Of a stretch of 64,000 nt of DNA, positions 18,404 to 26,683 are shown in pieces. The position numbers and the translations under genes are program-made. Origin of the DNA: J027 sp034437655 (GTDB taxonomy: Bacteria > Chloroflexota > Anaerolineae > Aggregatilineales > J027); contig DAOTTU010000041.1 in NCBI GenBank assembly GCA_034437655.1, positions 62,001 through 126,000 on the forward strand. Reading direction: 5' to 3'. Each line of letters opens with the position of its first letter. Position 1 is the first letter of the stretch. The notes below the pieces were generated by a model, which saw only the letters and a list, made by a program, of their open reading frames with translations, did not search any database and was not told where the DNA came from.

Positions 18404-20203
18404 CTAGTTTATGCGCTCCATTTCGAGTACTTCAACCTGGTCGCCTTCTTCAAAGTCGTTAAATTTGTCCAGTCCGATCCCGCATTCGAAACCAGAGCGC
18501 ACTTCACGCACGTCTTCTTGTTCGCGCTTGAGGCTACTGACTTTGAGCCCTTCCGCGATAATGCGGCCTTTGCGCACCACACGGGCTATCGCGTTACGGC
18601 GGATGATACCGTCGGTAACATAGGAGCCCGCGATATTGCCGACCTTAGAAATCCTGAATACAGCCCGCACTTGCGCCGTGCCAATCTTACGGGCTTCGTA
18701 TACCGGGTCAAGCATACCCTTCAGCGCGAGTTCAACATCTTCAATCATCTTGTAGATAATATTATAGAGTCGAATATCTACACTGGTATTGGTTGCTGCG
18801 CGCGAGGCAGCGTTGTCTACTTCAGTGTTGAAGCCGATGATCACTGCACCCGATGCGCTGGCGAGGTTCACGTCACTTTCACTGATGTTGCCGACACCTG
18901 CACGCAAAATGTCAATCGTCACCTCGTCGTTCGACAGATCTTCAAGTGAGTTCACGACAGGTTCCAGCGAACCATTCACGTCAACCTTCACGATCAAGAT
19001 CAATTCTTTGCTGTCGCTGCCCTGAACACGGCTAAAGAAGTCCTCAAGCGTCATCGCTGCGGCGGTTTCGGTGCCAGAGTCGCGCTCAAGCATCCGTTCT
19101 TCAACAATGCTGCGGGCCACTTTAATGTCTTTGACCACTTCAAAGCGATCCCCTGCTTCCGGCGGGTTATCGAGTCCCATCACTGAAACCGGGTAGGACG
19201 GGGGTGCTTCTTTGATCTGCTTACCGTGATCGTCGAACATGCCTTTAATGCGCCCATGAGTGATACCCGCAACAACAACATCACCCCGTTGTAGGGTCCC
19301 GTTCTGCACCAGCAAGGTAGCCATTGCGCCACGACCTTCTTCGGTCTTGCCTTCAACAACAACACCAGCGCCCTTGCTCCTGGGGTTGGCAATAATCTTC
19401 GAATCTTCAGCAACCAGCAGGATCGCGTCAAGCAGATCAGGAATCCCTTCGCCTGTTTTTGCCGAGACGGGTATAACCAGCGTGTCACCACCCCATTCAT
19501 CGGGTGTTAGCTCAACTTCAGCAAGCTGTTGTTTGACGTATTCAGGGTTGGCGTTTGGCTTGTCTACCTTATTCAAGGCAACCACAATCGGAACACCAGC
19601 CGCTTTTGCATGGTCAAGGGCCTCCTGTGTCGTCGGCATCACCCCGTCGTCAGCAGCGACGACCAGAATGGCAACGTCAGCACCCTGCGCCCCACGCGCA
19701 CGCATCGCTGTGAACGCTTCATGACCGGGTGTGTCCAGGAAGGTGATGCGCTGTTCGTTGTGGAGTACCTGGTAGGCCCCGATATGCTGCGTGATACCGC
19801 CAGCCTCCCCATCAGCGACATGTGCAGCGCGGATACGGTCCAAAAGGGAGGTCTTACCGTGGTCAACATGCCCCAGAATCGTTATCACTGGTGGGCGACG
19901 TTCGAGCTTGCTTTCGTCTTCGTCTTCATACAACTCTTTACGCCATTTGGGACGCTGCGCTTCAATTTCGGCCTGGCGTTGTTCTTCTTCAACTTCACTC
20001 AACGGACGTGCAATGAAGCCCATCTCTTCAATGATGATGGCGGCTGTATCGTAGTCAATCTGCTGATTGATAGACGCCATAATACCGTTGGCAATAAGCT
20101 GTTTCATGACCTCAATCGGGCTGATGTCCATCAACTCAGAAAGGTCACGGACGGACATAAAATCAGGTACTTCCAGGACTTCACGCTTCTCTTTTTCTGC
20201 CAT
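18404..20203 (-). CDS. infB: translation initiation factor IF-2
   Basis: IF-2 is the GTPase that brings initiator tRNA to the 30S subunit. A short N-terminal IF2_N segment (VPDFMSVRDLSELMDI) precedes the G domain with GHVDHGKTSLLDRIR, DTPGHEAF and NKVDKPNANP, followed by domains II-IV. The 599-residue length reflects a short N-terminus without the long linker seen in E. coli. The start was chosen at the codon for MAEKEKREV, which has AGGAG 8 bases upstream; an earlier GTG at 20239 is less likely. Confidence 0.96.
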   Translation of the reverse strand: MAEKEKREVLEVPDFMSVRDLSELMDISPIEVMKQLIANGIMASINQQIDYDTAAIIIEEMGFIARPLSEVEEEQRQAEIEAQRPKWRKELYEDEDESKLERRPPVITILGHVDHGKTSLLDRIRAAHVADGEAGGITQHIGAYQVLHNEQRITFLDTPGHEAFTAMRARGAQGADVAILVVAADDGVMPTTQEALDHAKAAGVPIVVALNKVDKPNANPEYVKQQLAEVELTPDEWGGDTLVIPVSAKTGEGIPDLLDAILLVAEDSKIIANPRSKGAGVVVEGKTEEGRGAMATLLVQNGTLQRGDVVVAGITHGRIKGMFDDHGKQIKEAPPSYPVSVMGLDNPPEAGDRFEVVKDIKVARSIVEERMLERDSGTETAAAMTLEDFFSRVQGSDSKELILIVKVDVNGSLEPVVNSLEDLSNDEVTIDILRAGVGNISESDVNLASASGAVIIGFNTEVDNAASRAATNTSVDIRLYNIIYKMIEDVELALKGMLDPVYEARKIGTAQVRAVFRISKVGNIAGSYVTDGIIRRNAIARVVRKGRIIAEGLKVSSLKREQEDVREVRSGFECGIGLDKFNDFEEGDQVEVLEMERIN

Positions 20204-20330
20204 GCAGTGTTCTCCTAACTGTTGTGTCACAAAAAGCACACACGCCTCTAGCGGTAGATATTGGCAGCGAGACGTGTGTACAACCGTACGATATAGGATC
20301 GTGCTGTGCAGGGTGGTGGTGGTGCGTTAC

Positions 20331-20618
20331 TCAGTGTTGCATGAGTTGTTCCTGCACTTGTTCCCAGTTCTGTTCAGAGATAGTGGTGCGCAGCGCCCGG
20401 TTGAGCGCTTCACGCCGCAATATCCCATCACAAGCTGTCCGGTCACGACATACGTAGGCCCCGCGACCGTTGCGTTTTCCACCAGGATCGAGTTGTACAC
20501 CTTCGGTTTCAGTCCGTACAATGCGCAGTAGCTCGCGCTTGTCATGAACTTCACCACACACAATGCAAGTGCGCAATGGTGTTTTCCGGCGTCGGGTAGC
20601 TTGCTGTTTTTTCGCCAT
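20331..20618 (-). CDS. ylxR: YlxR-family RNA-binding/nucleoid-associated protein
   Basis: This 95-residue DUF448/YlxR protein lies between nusA and infB, the conserved position for the family. It has the motif RTCIVCGEVHDKRELLRIV, then GRGAYVCRD and the end of the fold LRREALNRAL. YlxR proteins are small basic factors; roles in RNA binding and transcriptional control are reported for the family. It begins 8 bases after nusA. Confidence 0.93.
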   Translation of the reverse strand: MAKKQQATRRRKTPLRTCIVCGEVHDKRELLRIVRTETEGVQLDPGGKRNGRGAYVCRDRTACDGILRREALNRALRTTISEQNWEQVQEQLMQH

Positions 20619-20626
20619 GACGACGA

Positions 20627-22684
20627 CTATTCGAACTCGTCAAGCTCAAATTCGTCAAATTCGTTGCGCTTACGGCTACCCTTGCGCCGCCGCCGGGCAA
20701 CGACTTCGCCGAGGTCTTCATCATAGATGAGCTGGCGTTTCTTGGACTTACGCTTGCGCTTCTGGCGGCTGGTTGACTCATCGTCAAGTTCGTCCAGCTC
20801 GTCGTCTTCCCATTCTTCAGTGTACTCAACCACGCGGCGGCCCTTCCTGGCTTTAGACTTCTTGCGCGGTTCGTCATCGTCATCGTCGTCGGCATCTTCA
20901 TCTACCTCGACTTCAGGGAAGGCAAGGGGTACTTCTTCATCTACGTCCGGCGTCGTTTCAACAGATTCAGCCGCAATTTCTGTTTCTTCAAGCGCTTCTG
21001 GCTCGGTTTCAGCTTCCTCAACAACTTCGGCTTCCACCGTCTCGGCTATAGCTTCGACATCATCTGCGACTGCTTCCACATCAACGCTTGGCGCTGCATC
21101 AGTTGGTGTTTCAGCAAGTTCCGCTTCGAGTTCTTCAGCGGGCGCTTCGGCTTCTTCAAACTCCATACGCATAATTTCAGGCATCACAAGGTCGTCCAAC
21201 GCATATTTGATCGCCTCAAGGGCATCATCACCAGCGTTGTTGGCCTGTAGTATTGCGTCCAGATAAGCCTCGTCAGAAAGCACACGGATCATCAATTCAC
21301 CAACGTTGTCGATGCGTCCGAGGGCGCGCACAATGTCGTCGGCCAATTCAAGTGCGTCAAGTGACATGTCAAAAGCAGCGTCGGGTACGAGTGGGCGTAC
21401 TGCTTCCAGCATTTCGAGGCGTTGCGCACGGTCCTCTTCACGGAAGCGGGCTTTGGCGTTTTCGGCAACGTTTACAAACTCAACCAGCGATGCGTATTCT
21501 TCGGGCATCACCGGGCGGCCTTCTTCTTTCTTTTCAATGACGCGCAAGGCTTCGGAAACCAGGGCCGGTTCTTCGTCCAGCAATGCAGAAAGCGGTTCTT
21601 CCATCAGAAGTGTCGCGTCTTCCTGCGCAGTTTCCGTCACGCTCTTGATGTCAATGCGCCAGCCCGTGAGCTTAGCTGCAAGGCGTGCATTTTGCCCTTC
21701 ACGGCCAATCGCCAGCGAGAGATGATCTTCGGGCACTACAACCGTCGCTGTCCGCATCTGATCAACGCCCTCATCAAGGAACACACCACTCACACGTGCT
21801 GGGGAAAGTGCTTTGGAGATAAATTTGCGCGGGTCCGAATCCCATTCAATAACATCAATTTTCTCGTCGTTGAGTTCACGTATGATGTTCTGAATCCGCA
21901 TCCCACGCATCCCCACACACGCCCCAACCGGGTCAATGCCTTCCTGTGTGGCGACAACAGCGACCTTGCTACGATAGCCAGCCTCACGTGCAATATTCCG
22001 AATTTCAACCTGTCCGTTGTAGACCTCGGGGACTTCGTATTCGAGCAAACGCCGCAACATATCTTTATGCGTCCGTGAGACAACAATTTGCGGGCCGCGA
22101 CTGCTCTTATTGACTTCCATGATATACACACGGGTTTTGTCATGGTTGCGCAGGCGCTCACCCGGCATCATATGCGAGCGTGGCATAATTGCTTCTGCAC
22201 GCCCCATCAGGTTCAGCGTGACACCTGTGTTATTGTTGCTGCTCTGCACTGTGGCCGTCATCAAATCGCCTTCACGCTCAATAAATTCTTCGTAGAGCGT
22301 TTCACGTTCGGCTTCACGGATGCGTTGCAGAATGACCTGCTTGGCCGTTTGAGCGGCAATACGACCAAAACGGCGGCCAGATGTGTTGACAGGCATCATA
22401 ATCATTTCACCAATTTTGGCGTCAGGATCATGCTTGAGGGCGTCTTCAATCAGAACCTCGGTATTGTCATCAACCAGGCGCGTGACAATTTCTTTTTGCA
22501 CACGGATGCGCGGTTGCCCGTTTTCGTCAATTTCTGCGACAATTTCCTGCTGATTGGAACTGATGTTGGCGTCACGACGATACGCGGACACAAGGGCCTG
22601 TTCAATCGCCTCAATGACGACTTCTTTTGGCAAGGCCCGTGCTTCGAGAATTTCGTTAAACGCAAGCACGAAATCGCTTTTCAT
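20627..22684 (-). CDS. nusA: transcription termination/antitermination factor NusA with long charged tail
   Basis: NusA binds RNA polymerase and controls pausing, termination and antitermination. Residues 1-130 are the NusA N-terminal domain. The S1 domain follows (EGDLMTATVQ), then two KH domains (DPVGACVGMRG, LSLAIGREGQNARLAAKLTGWRIDIKS split across the two). After about residue 350 there is an extension with a helical segment, a Glu/Ala-rich acidic stretch and a terminal Lys/Arg/Asp/Glu tail; the total of 685 residues is much longer than a ~350-495-residue NusA. It heads the minus-strand cluster. rimP, the usual upstream neighbour, is missing here. Confidence 0.95.
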   Translation of the reverse strand: MKSDFVLAFNEILEARALPKEVVIEAIEQALVSAYRRDANISSNQQEIVAEIDENGQPRIRVQKEIVTRLVDDNTEVLIEDALKHDPDAKIGEMIMMPVNTSGRRFGRIAAQTAKQVILQRIREAERETLYEEFIEREGDLMTATVQSSNNNTGVTLNLMGRAEAIMPRSHMMPGERLRNHDKTRVYIMEVNKSSRGPQIVVSRTHKDMLRRLLEYEVPEVYNGQVEIRNIAREAGYRSKVAVVATQEGIDPVGACVGMRGMRIQNIIRELNDEKIDVIEWDSDPRKFISKALSPARVSGVFLDEGVDQMRTATVVVPEDHLSLAIGREGQNARLAAKLTGWRIDIKSVTETAQEDATLLMEEPLSALLDEEPALVSEALRVIEKKEEGRPVMPEEYASLVEFVNVAENAKARFREEDRAQRLEMLEAVRPLVPDAAFDMSLDALELADDIVRALGRIDNVGELMIRVLSDEAYLDAILQANNAGDDALEAIKYALDDLVMPEIMRMEFEEAEAPAEELEAELAETPTDAAPSVDVEAVADDVEAIAETVEAEVVEEAETEPEALEETEIAAESVETTPDVDEEVPLAFPEVEVDEDADDDDDDEPRKKSKARKGRRVVEYTEEWEDDELDELDDESTSRQKRKRKSKKRQLIYDEDLGEVVARRRRKGSRKRNEFDEFELDEFE

Positions 22685-22721
22685 GGAAAACCCCGTTGTT
22701 ACAATTGTTCGGTCTAGGATT

Positions 22722-22745
22722 AAAAAAAGTGGGGGATGCCCACTT
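22722..22745 (-). terminator. terminator-like hairpin in the nusA leader
   Basis: On the minus strand AAGTGGG and CCCACTT form a 7-bp stem with a 5-base loop, followed by a run of seven T. It lies between a promoter at 22778-22806 and the nusA ATG at 22684, so it would terminate or attenuate nusA transcription. It could instead just end transcription from the flavoprotein gene upstream. Confidence 0.7.
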
Positions 22746-22777
22746 CGGTCTGCACTATTTGAGACTTACTACAGTGA

Positions 22778-22806
22778 AGTATAGCACGCGCTATAGCACA
22801 AATCAA
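22778..22806 (-). promoter_or_regulatory. sigma-70-type promoter for nusA
   Basis: On the minus strand TTGATT (22806-22801), a 17-base spacer and TATACT (22783-22778). Transcription would begin near 22771, about 25 bases before the leader hairpin. Confidence 0.65.
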
Positions 22807-22835
22807 GACTATTGCGACCGCGCCAGCACAGTGTT

Positions 22836-23816
22836 CTAGCGTGTCTGAAGCGCTTCGGCCACCGCCAAACCAGACAGGGCCGCCCCTTCTACTCTCGACG
22901 CCCCGAAAGCATCCCCGGTGAACGCAACAAACGGCGGCAAATCGGCGGAAACAAAGCGCTCTGGGTGAGGGTCAAGCGGTTGACTGTAACGCCAGCGCTG
23001 CACCTGATAATGCCGCACCGGGCTACCGAGCCAATCCTGCGCCGCAGCGATCAGCTTCTGCGCAACAATGTCCGGGTCCGTATCAAAATACTGGCGAGTG
23101 AATGATGCTCCGGCATGGATTGTCACAGCGCAAACGCCCTCAGAAACACCCTTTTGCAAATTGTCGGCAATCCAGCGAATCGGTTCACCATCAATATGAA
23201 CTGCGCCCGGTGCCGGGATGTTGCTGGGGCCGTCTAGCACAACCATCACAGCAAAACACGGGTCGTATTCAATCGTCTCGAGGTCGCGCAGGGTTTGAGG
23301 GGGCAGCTGGACCGCACCAGCAGCCAGCAACATCAACGCTTGAGGCACAGGCATTGACAACAGCAAATGTGGTGCGCTGAACTGCGTACCATCTTCGGCT
23401 GTTACCCGCCAGTGTTGGCTTTCCACTGCGACTACTTGCACACGGGTACTGAGCCGAACATCCAAATTAAGTACCAGATGCTTCGCCACGGCAGTCATAC
23501 CCGGTACGCCTCGATAGCGCGGATGTCCGTTCTGGTAGTCAAGGTTGTCTGGTGTGGGAAAACCTGTTGACCATTGGGTGACCACCCCGGCTGATTGCCA
23601 CTGTTTCACAAATTCCGCAAAGCGCGGGTCACGGACGGTAAAAAACTGCGCACCGTGGTCGAAACGCGCGTCGTCAATGCGGCGAGTCGCCATGCGCCCC
23701 CCCACACCACGCGACTTGTCAAGGACAGTGACCTTCCACCCAGCGCTTTGTAGTGCATGTGCAGCCATTAAGCCAGACATCCCAGCGCCAACGACCAAGC
23801 ATTCCCTGTCAGTCAT
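22836..23816 (-). CDS. renalase-like FAD/NAD(P)-dependent oxidoreductase
   Basis: This Rossmann-fold flavoprotein has the dinucleotide motif VVGAGMSGLMAAHAL at the N-terminus, the amine-oxidase-like VLDKSRGVGGRMATRR, and RFDHGAQFFTVRDPRF; these are the marks of the renalase/COG3380 group. The C-terminal FAD motif is FVAFTGDAFGASRVEGAALSG, split here as FTGDAFG and VEGAALSGLAVAEAL. The start was set at the ATG at 23816 (MTDRECLVVG), 10 bases after the SDR stop; a longer form would overlap that gene. The substrate is unknown. Confidence 0.85.
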   Translation of the reverse strand: MTDRECLVVGAGMSGLMAAHALQSAGWKVTVLDKSRGVGGRMATRRIDDARFDHGAQFFTVRDPRFAEFVKQWQSAGVVTQWSTGFPTPDNLDYQNGHPRYRGVPGMTAVAKHLVLNLDVRLSTRVQVVAVESQHWRVTAEDGTQFSAPHLLLSMPVPQALMLLAAGAVQLPPQTLRDLETIEYDPCFAVMVVLDGPSNIPAPGAVHIDGEPIRWIADNLQKGVSEGVCAVTIHAGASFTRQYFDTDPDIVAQKLIAAAQDWLGSPVRHYQVQRWRYSQPLDPHPERFVSADLPPFVAFTGDAFGASRVEGAALSGLAVAEALQTR

Positions 23817-23826
23817 ATCAGCCGCC

Positions 23827-24564
23827 CTATGTGTAGGAACGGACTGTGCCGAGGCCACCGTCTACGCCAAAGACCTGCCCCGTCACCCAATCGTTTTCGG
23901 GCTGCAACAGCCATTCGATCATTGAGGCAATGTCACGCGGCTCACCGAGGCGGCCTGTCGCATGCAGAGACAACGATACATTGCGGCTTTTTTCGTTGGA
24001 GGTGACACGCTCAGAAAGTTGTGTCTGTACAAGGCCCGGAGCAACTGCGTTTATACGGATGCCTTTGCTGGCATACGTCGCCGCAGATGCCATCGCTAGC
24101 CCAATGACGCCAGCTTTTACAGCAGCCACCGCATCGTGATTCGAAAGTCCAAGCCGCCCGGCTGCGGATGAGATTAAGACGACTGTGCCGCCGCTTTTGC
24201 GCATGACCTTGCCGGCCGCACGCATCGCTGCAAACGCAGAATCAAGATTGGCCGATACCATGTGCCGCCATTCGTCTTCACTCGTCAGATGGGCAGGCTT
24301 GAGCATGAACGCGCCTACACAATTGACTACCGCATCGACATGCCCAAACGTATCAGCAGCGTGTTTCAGACAGGCTTCAACATGGTCAAATTGGGTTGCG
24401 TCCAACACATACCCTTCAGCGTTGACCTCGCTGGCAAGTGCGTTGACCTTTTGCTGGTCACGCGAGGCCACGAGGACGTTGGCCCCTGCCTTTGCCAGAC
24501 GCCGCGTGAGTTCGCTCCCAATGCCACCTGTCGCACCGAGAATAACAATGTTTTGCGTTGCCAT
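23827..24564 (-). CDS. short-chain dehydrogenase/reductase with atypical active site
   Basis: This classical-length SDR of 245 residues has the cofactor motif GATGGIGSEL and NAVAPGLVQTQLS. The catalytic serine is present in VVLISSAAG, but the usual YxxxK reads VAAVK (in NHDAVAAVKAGV), so the proton-donor tyrosine is replaced by valine while the lysine stays. A family of SDRs with NHEAIAAAK-type motifs exists, so this may be an inherited variant. AAAGGA supports the ATG at 24564. It is the first gene of a two-gene operon with the flavoprotein. Confidence 0.88.
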   Translation of the reverse strand: MATQNIVILGATGGIGSELTRRLAKAGANVLVASRDQQKVNALASEVNAEGYVLDATQFDHVEACLKHAADTFGHVDAVVNCVGAFMLKPAHLTSEDEWRHMVSANLDSAFAAMRAAGKVMRKSGGTVVLISSAAGRLGLSNHDAVAAVKAGVIGLAMASAATYASKGIRINAVAPGLVQTQLSERVTSNEKSRNVSLSLHATGRLGEPRDIASMIEWLLQPENDWVTGQVFGVDGGLGTVRSYT

Positions 24565-24675
24565 TATGCTCAATCCTTTTGCTTTGTTCCTGCTCTATCA
24601 TCAGGCTTTACACTCTAGCGGCAGGATATAAGCTCGTGACAAAAACACCGTTAGCATCCCCTGAGCATCACCCGG

Positions 24676-26424
24676 TTATCGAAGTGTAACTGTACATTGC
24701 CCCGCCCCGACTGCACAGGTCGCGAGTGTTTCGTCGTCTTGCTGCACAATGAAATTTCCTTGTGCCCAGAACAACGATGCTGTTGGAACGGTAATCACAG
24801 AGCGGCGCACCCGACATTCACGCGGCGCAGACAGCGTAACCGCCTCATCCCATGACCACACTTGCACACACCCTTGCGCCGGGAAAAACGAGACAGGCAC
24901 GGTCGCAAATTGATTATCCCAGCTTGTAAGCGGAATCTGTGCGGAGCCATCTACGCTAGCAAGAACCACCGTGGAGAGGTCAAGCGCACGGTTCGTATCA
25001 TTCTTGACTGTCAGCGAACGATCACTGTAATAGATCACCAGCGTATCGGCATCGTCAACCACAGCCGTAGGAATGGCCGTGACTTCAACAGCGGGGGTTG
25101 GTGTGGGGGTGGTTGTGGGCGCTGCCAGAACTGTCGTGCCACCGCTGACTGTCAATGTCAGGGCGCCTTGCCTTGCAGCAGCAACTGTTTCCGGCAACCA
25201 GAGAATGTCTTGCACCGGGTCCACCACTGTCACAACATCAGTAGTCCCATCAAAATAAGCAACGACAAACTGCGCAAACGTCTGCCCGGGGAGGGGTATG
25301 CGGGCAGCCCAGTTTTGCCACGATTGGTCATCCACAGCGTCGGTCACACCCGGTAACAATTGGAAGCGGTCTGCATCTTGTAACCAACCACTCCGCGCAG
25401 CCCGGCTGTAGGTTTCATTGCTCAAATATAATTCGCCCGTCTGTGGCTGCACAAAAGCCGGCAACACTTCCGGCCGCGCCCCCATCACGACAATCCACAA
25501 ATGCCCATATGGGTGCGGAACGGCCCCAATACCAATTTCGCGGTAGTTGTCATTGGTGACCGTGCTGCGGTGAATGCTTGAGCCCTGCCAGAAGTTGATC
25601 GCCGCGTTGATGCTGGCCCCGACATAGGCGATTTCTGAAATGGAGAGGCGGGTACGGGTGGTATACGACGGCCAGCTATAGGGGATGCTGGCGGCTCGCT
25701 CCCAGACGGTTTCACCGTTCGGCCCGAGGTGAATGTCACCACCCGGTGGGATAGAAGATAGACTGTTGATGTATTCGGCCTGTTCGAGCGCCATTGCACT
25801 CAAGGTATCGTTGAGTTTCAGCGGCCACAGCCCCTCCTCCAAACGCCATTCGTTGAGGGCAGCAAGCATATCCATCGTGGTTGCGGCGGCTGGCAGTTCA
25901 ATCGTCACTTCTGAAACAGGCAAAGGGGTTACCGTTGGAATCGTAGTCGGTGTTGCAGTTGCCGTTGACGTCGGCCGTGGCGTGACTGTTGAGGTCAACG
26001 TCGGCAATGTTGTGACGGTCGGTGAAGGCGAAACCGGGGTGAATGTTGCCGTAGTGTCAGGTGTTTCTGTTGCTGCTGGTGTAGGTGACACCGTGTCGGT
26101 CGGGCTTGCAGTCACAGTGAGGGTCAGCGTGGGTGCAACAGTGCTGCTCGGGGTCGCCGAAGGTTCTGCGGTGTGTGTTACGGTCGGGGTCGGGGTCGCA
26201 GGCACAGTCGTCGCCGTTGGGCTACTCGCCACAGCAACCGCCGTTATCGTAGCAGCAACACGTGTTTCGACCTGTGCCTCGAGGGTTGCTGCGCTATCGG
26301 TTGCAGATAGACCACCGTTGTCGCTGGCATCATTGTTACCATCGCCACCACCGCACCCGACCAAAAATATGCTAGATACCACGCCAAACACGAACAGTCT
26401 TTGAAAATAGACACGCAACCACAT
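24676..26424 (-). CDS. CAP-domain (SCP/PR1-like) lipoprotein with Thr/Pro-rich stalk
   Basis: A signal peptide ends in a lipobox (IFLVGC followed by Gly-Gly-Gly-Asp), so the mature protein is a membrane-anchored lipoprotein. Residues ~45-165 are a Thr/Ser/Pro/Val-rich low-complexity stalk. The CAP domain follows (about 185-325) with LNEWRLEEGLWPLKLND, ALEQAEYINS, FWQGSSIHRSTVTNDNYREIG and HLWIVVMGARP. A second Thr/Pro linker leads to a C-terminal beta-rich domain. CAP domains in bacteria have varied and mostly unknown roles. The start ATG at 26424 has GGAAG 7 bases upstream. Confidence 0.85.
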   Translation of the reverse strand: MWLRVYFQRLFVFGVVSSIFLVGCGGGDGNNDASDNGGLSATDSAATLEAQVETRVAATITAVAVASSPTATTVPATPTPTVTHTAEPSATPSSTVAPTLTLTVTASPTDTVSPTPAATETPDTTATFTPVSPSPTVTTLPTLTSTVTPRPTSTATATPTTIPTVTPLPVSEVTIELPAAATTMDMLAALNEWRLEEGLWPLKLNDTLSAMALEQAEYINSLSSIPPGGDIHLGPNGETVWERAASIPYSWPSYTTRTRLSISEIAYVGASINAAINFWQGSSIHRSTVTNDNYREIGIGAVPHPYGHLWIVVMGARPEVLPAFVQPQTGELYLSNETYSRAARSGWLQDADRFQLLPGVTDAVDDQSWQNWAARIPLPGQTFAQFVVAYFDGTTDVVTVVDPVQDILWLPETVAAARQGALTLTVSGGTTVLAAPTTTPTPTPAVEVTAIPTAVVDDADTLVIYYSDRSLTVKNDTNRALDLSTVVLASVDGSAQIPLTSWDNQFATVPVSFFPAQGCVQVWSWDEAVTLSAPRECRVRRSVITVPTASLFWAQGNFIVQQDDETLATCAVGAGQCTVTLR

Positions 26425-26482
26425 GGGCACACTTCCAGAGCAATAGTTATATTAGTCACAAGAATATTCACTATTATATGTG

Positions 26483-26520
26483 AAAACAGCCCGGGTGCGA
26501 AACACATCACACCTGGACTG
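26483..26520 (-). terminator. probable terminator after tRNA-Pro
   Basis: On the minus strand an 11-bp imperfect stem (CAGTCCAGGTG with CACCCGGGCTG, one A-C mismatch and one G-T wobble) is followed by TTTT. It lies 34 bases beyond the 3' end of tRNA-Pro. Confidence 0.55.
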
Positions 26521-26554
26521 TAGTTGTGCCATATGAGGGGTTGTTGGCAGCAAG

Positions 26555-26631
26555 TGGTCGGGGCGCCCGGATTTGAACCGGGGACCTCTTGCACCCCATG
26601 CAAGCGCGCTGCCGAGCTGCGCCACGCCCCG
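26555..26631 (-). tRNA. tRNA-Pro (GGG anticodon)
   Basis: This is a 77-base cloverleaf with encoded CCA. The acceptor stem CGGGGCG pairs with CGCCCCG, with discriminator A. The D-arm is CGCAGCTCGGCAGCGCG, the anticodon arm is CTTGC-ATGGGGT-GCAAG with anticodon GGG, and the T-arm has GGTTCAAATCC. The sequence is close to canonical bacterial tRNA-Pro. I see no integrase or duplicated end beside it. Confidence 0.95.
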
Positions 26632-26683
26632 TTAATGCTCGAAGTATAGCAAGCAGCATATAGAGGCGTCAAGCCCCAGCACC

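Noticed and set aside
20240..20300. Inverted repeat CACACACG/CGTGTGT in the ylxR-infB spacer
   Set aside because: The 27-base loop and lack of a U-run make a terminator or known leader element unlikely.
20727..21266. Serine-rich open frame opposite the nusA tail
   Set aside because: Antisense of the acidic/basic NusA extension; codon bias artefact.
26555..26631. tRNA-Pro as an integration site
   Set aside because: No integrase, no duplicated tRNA 3' end and no change in gene type nearby.
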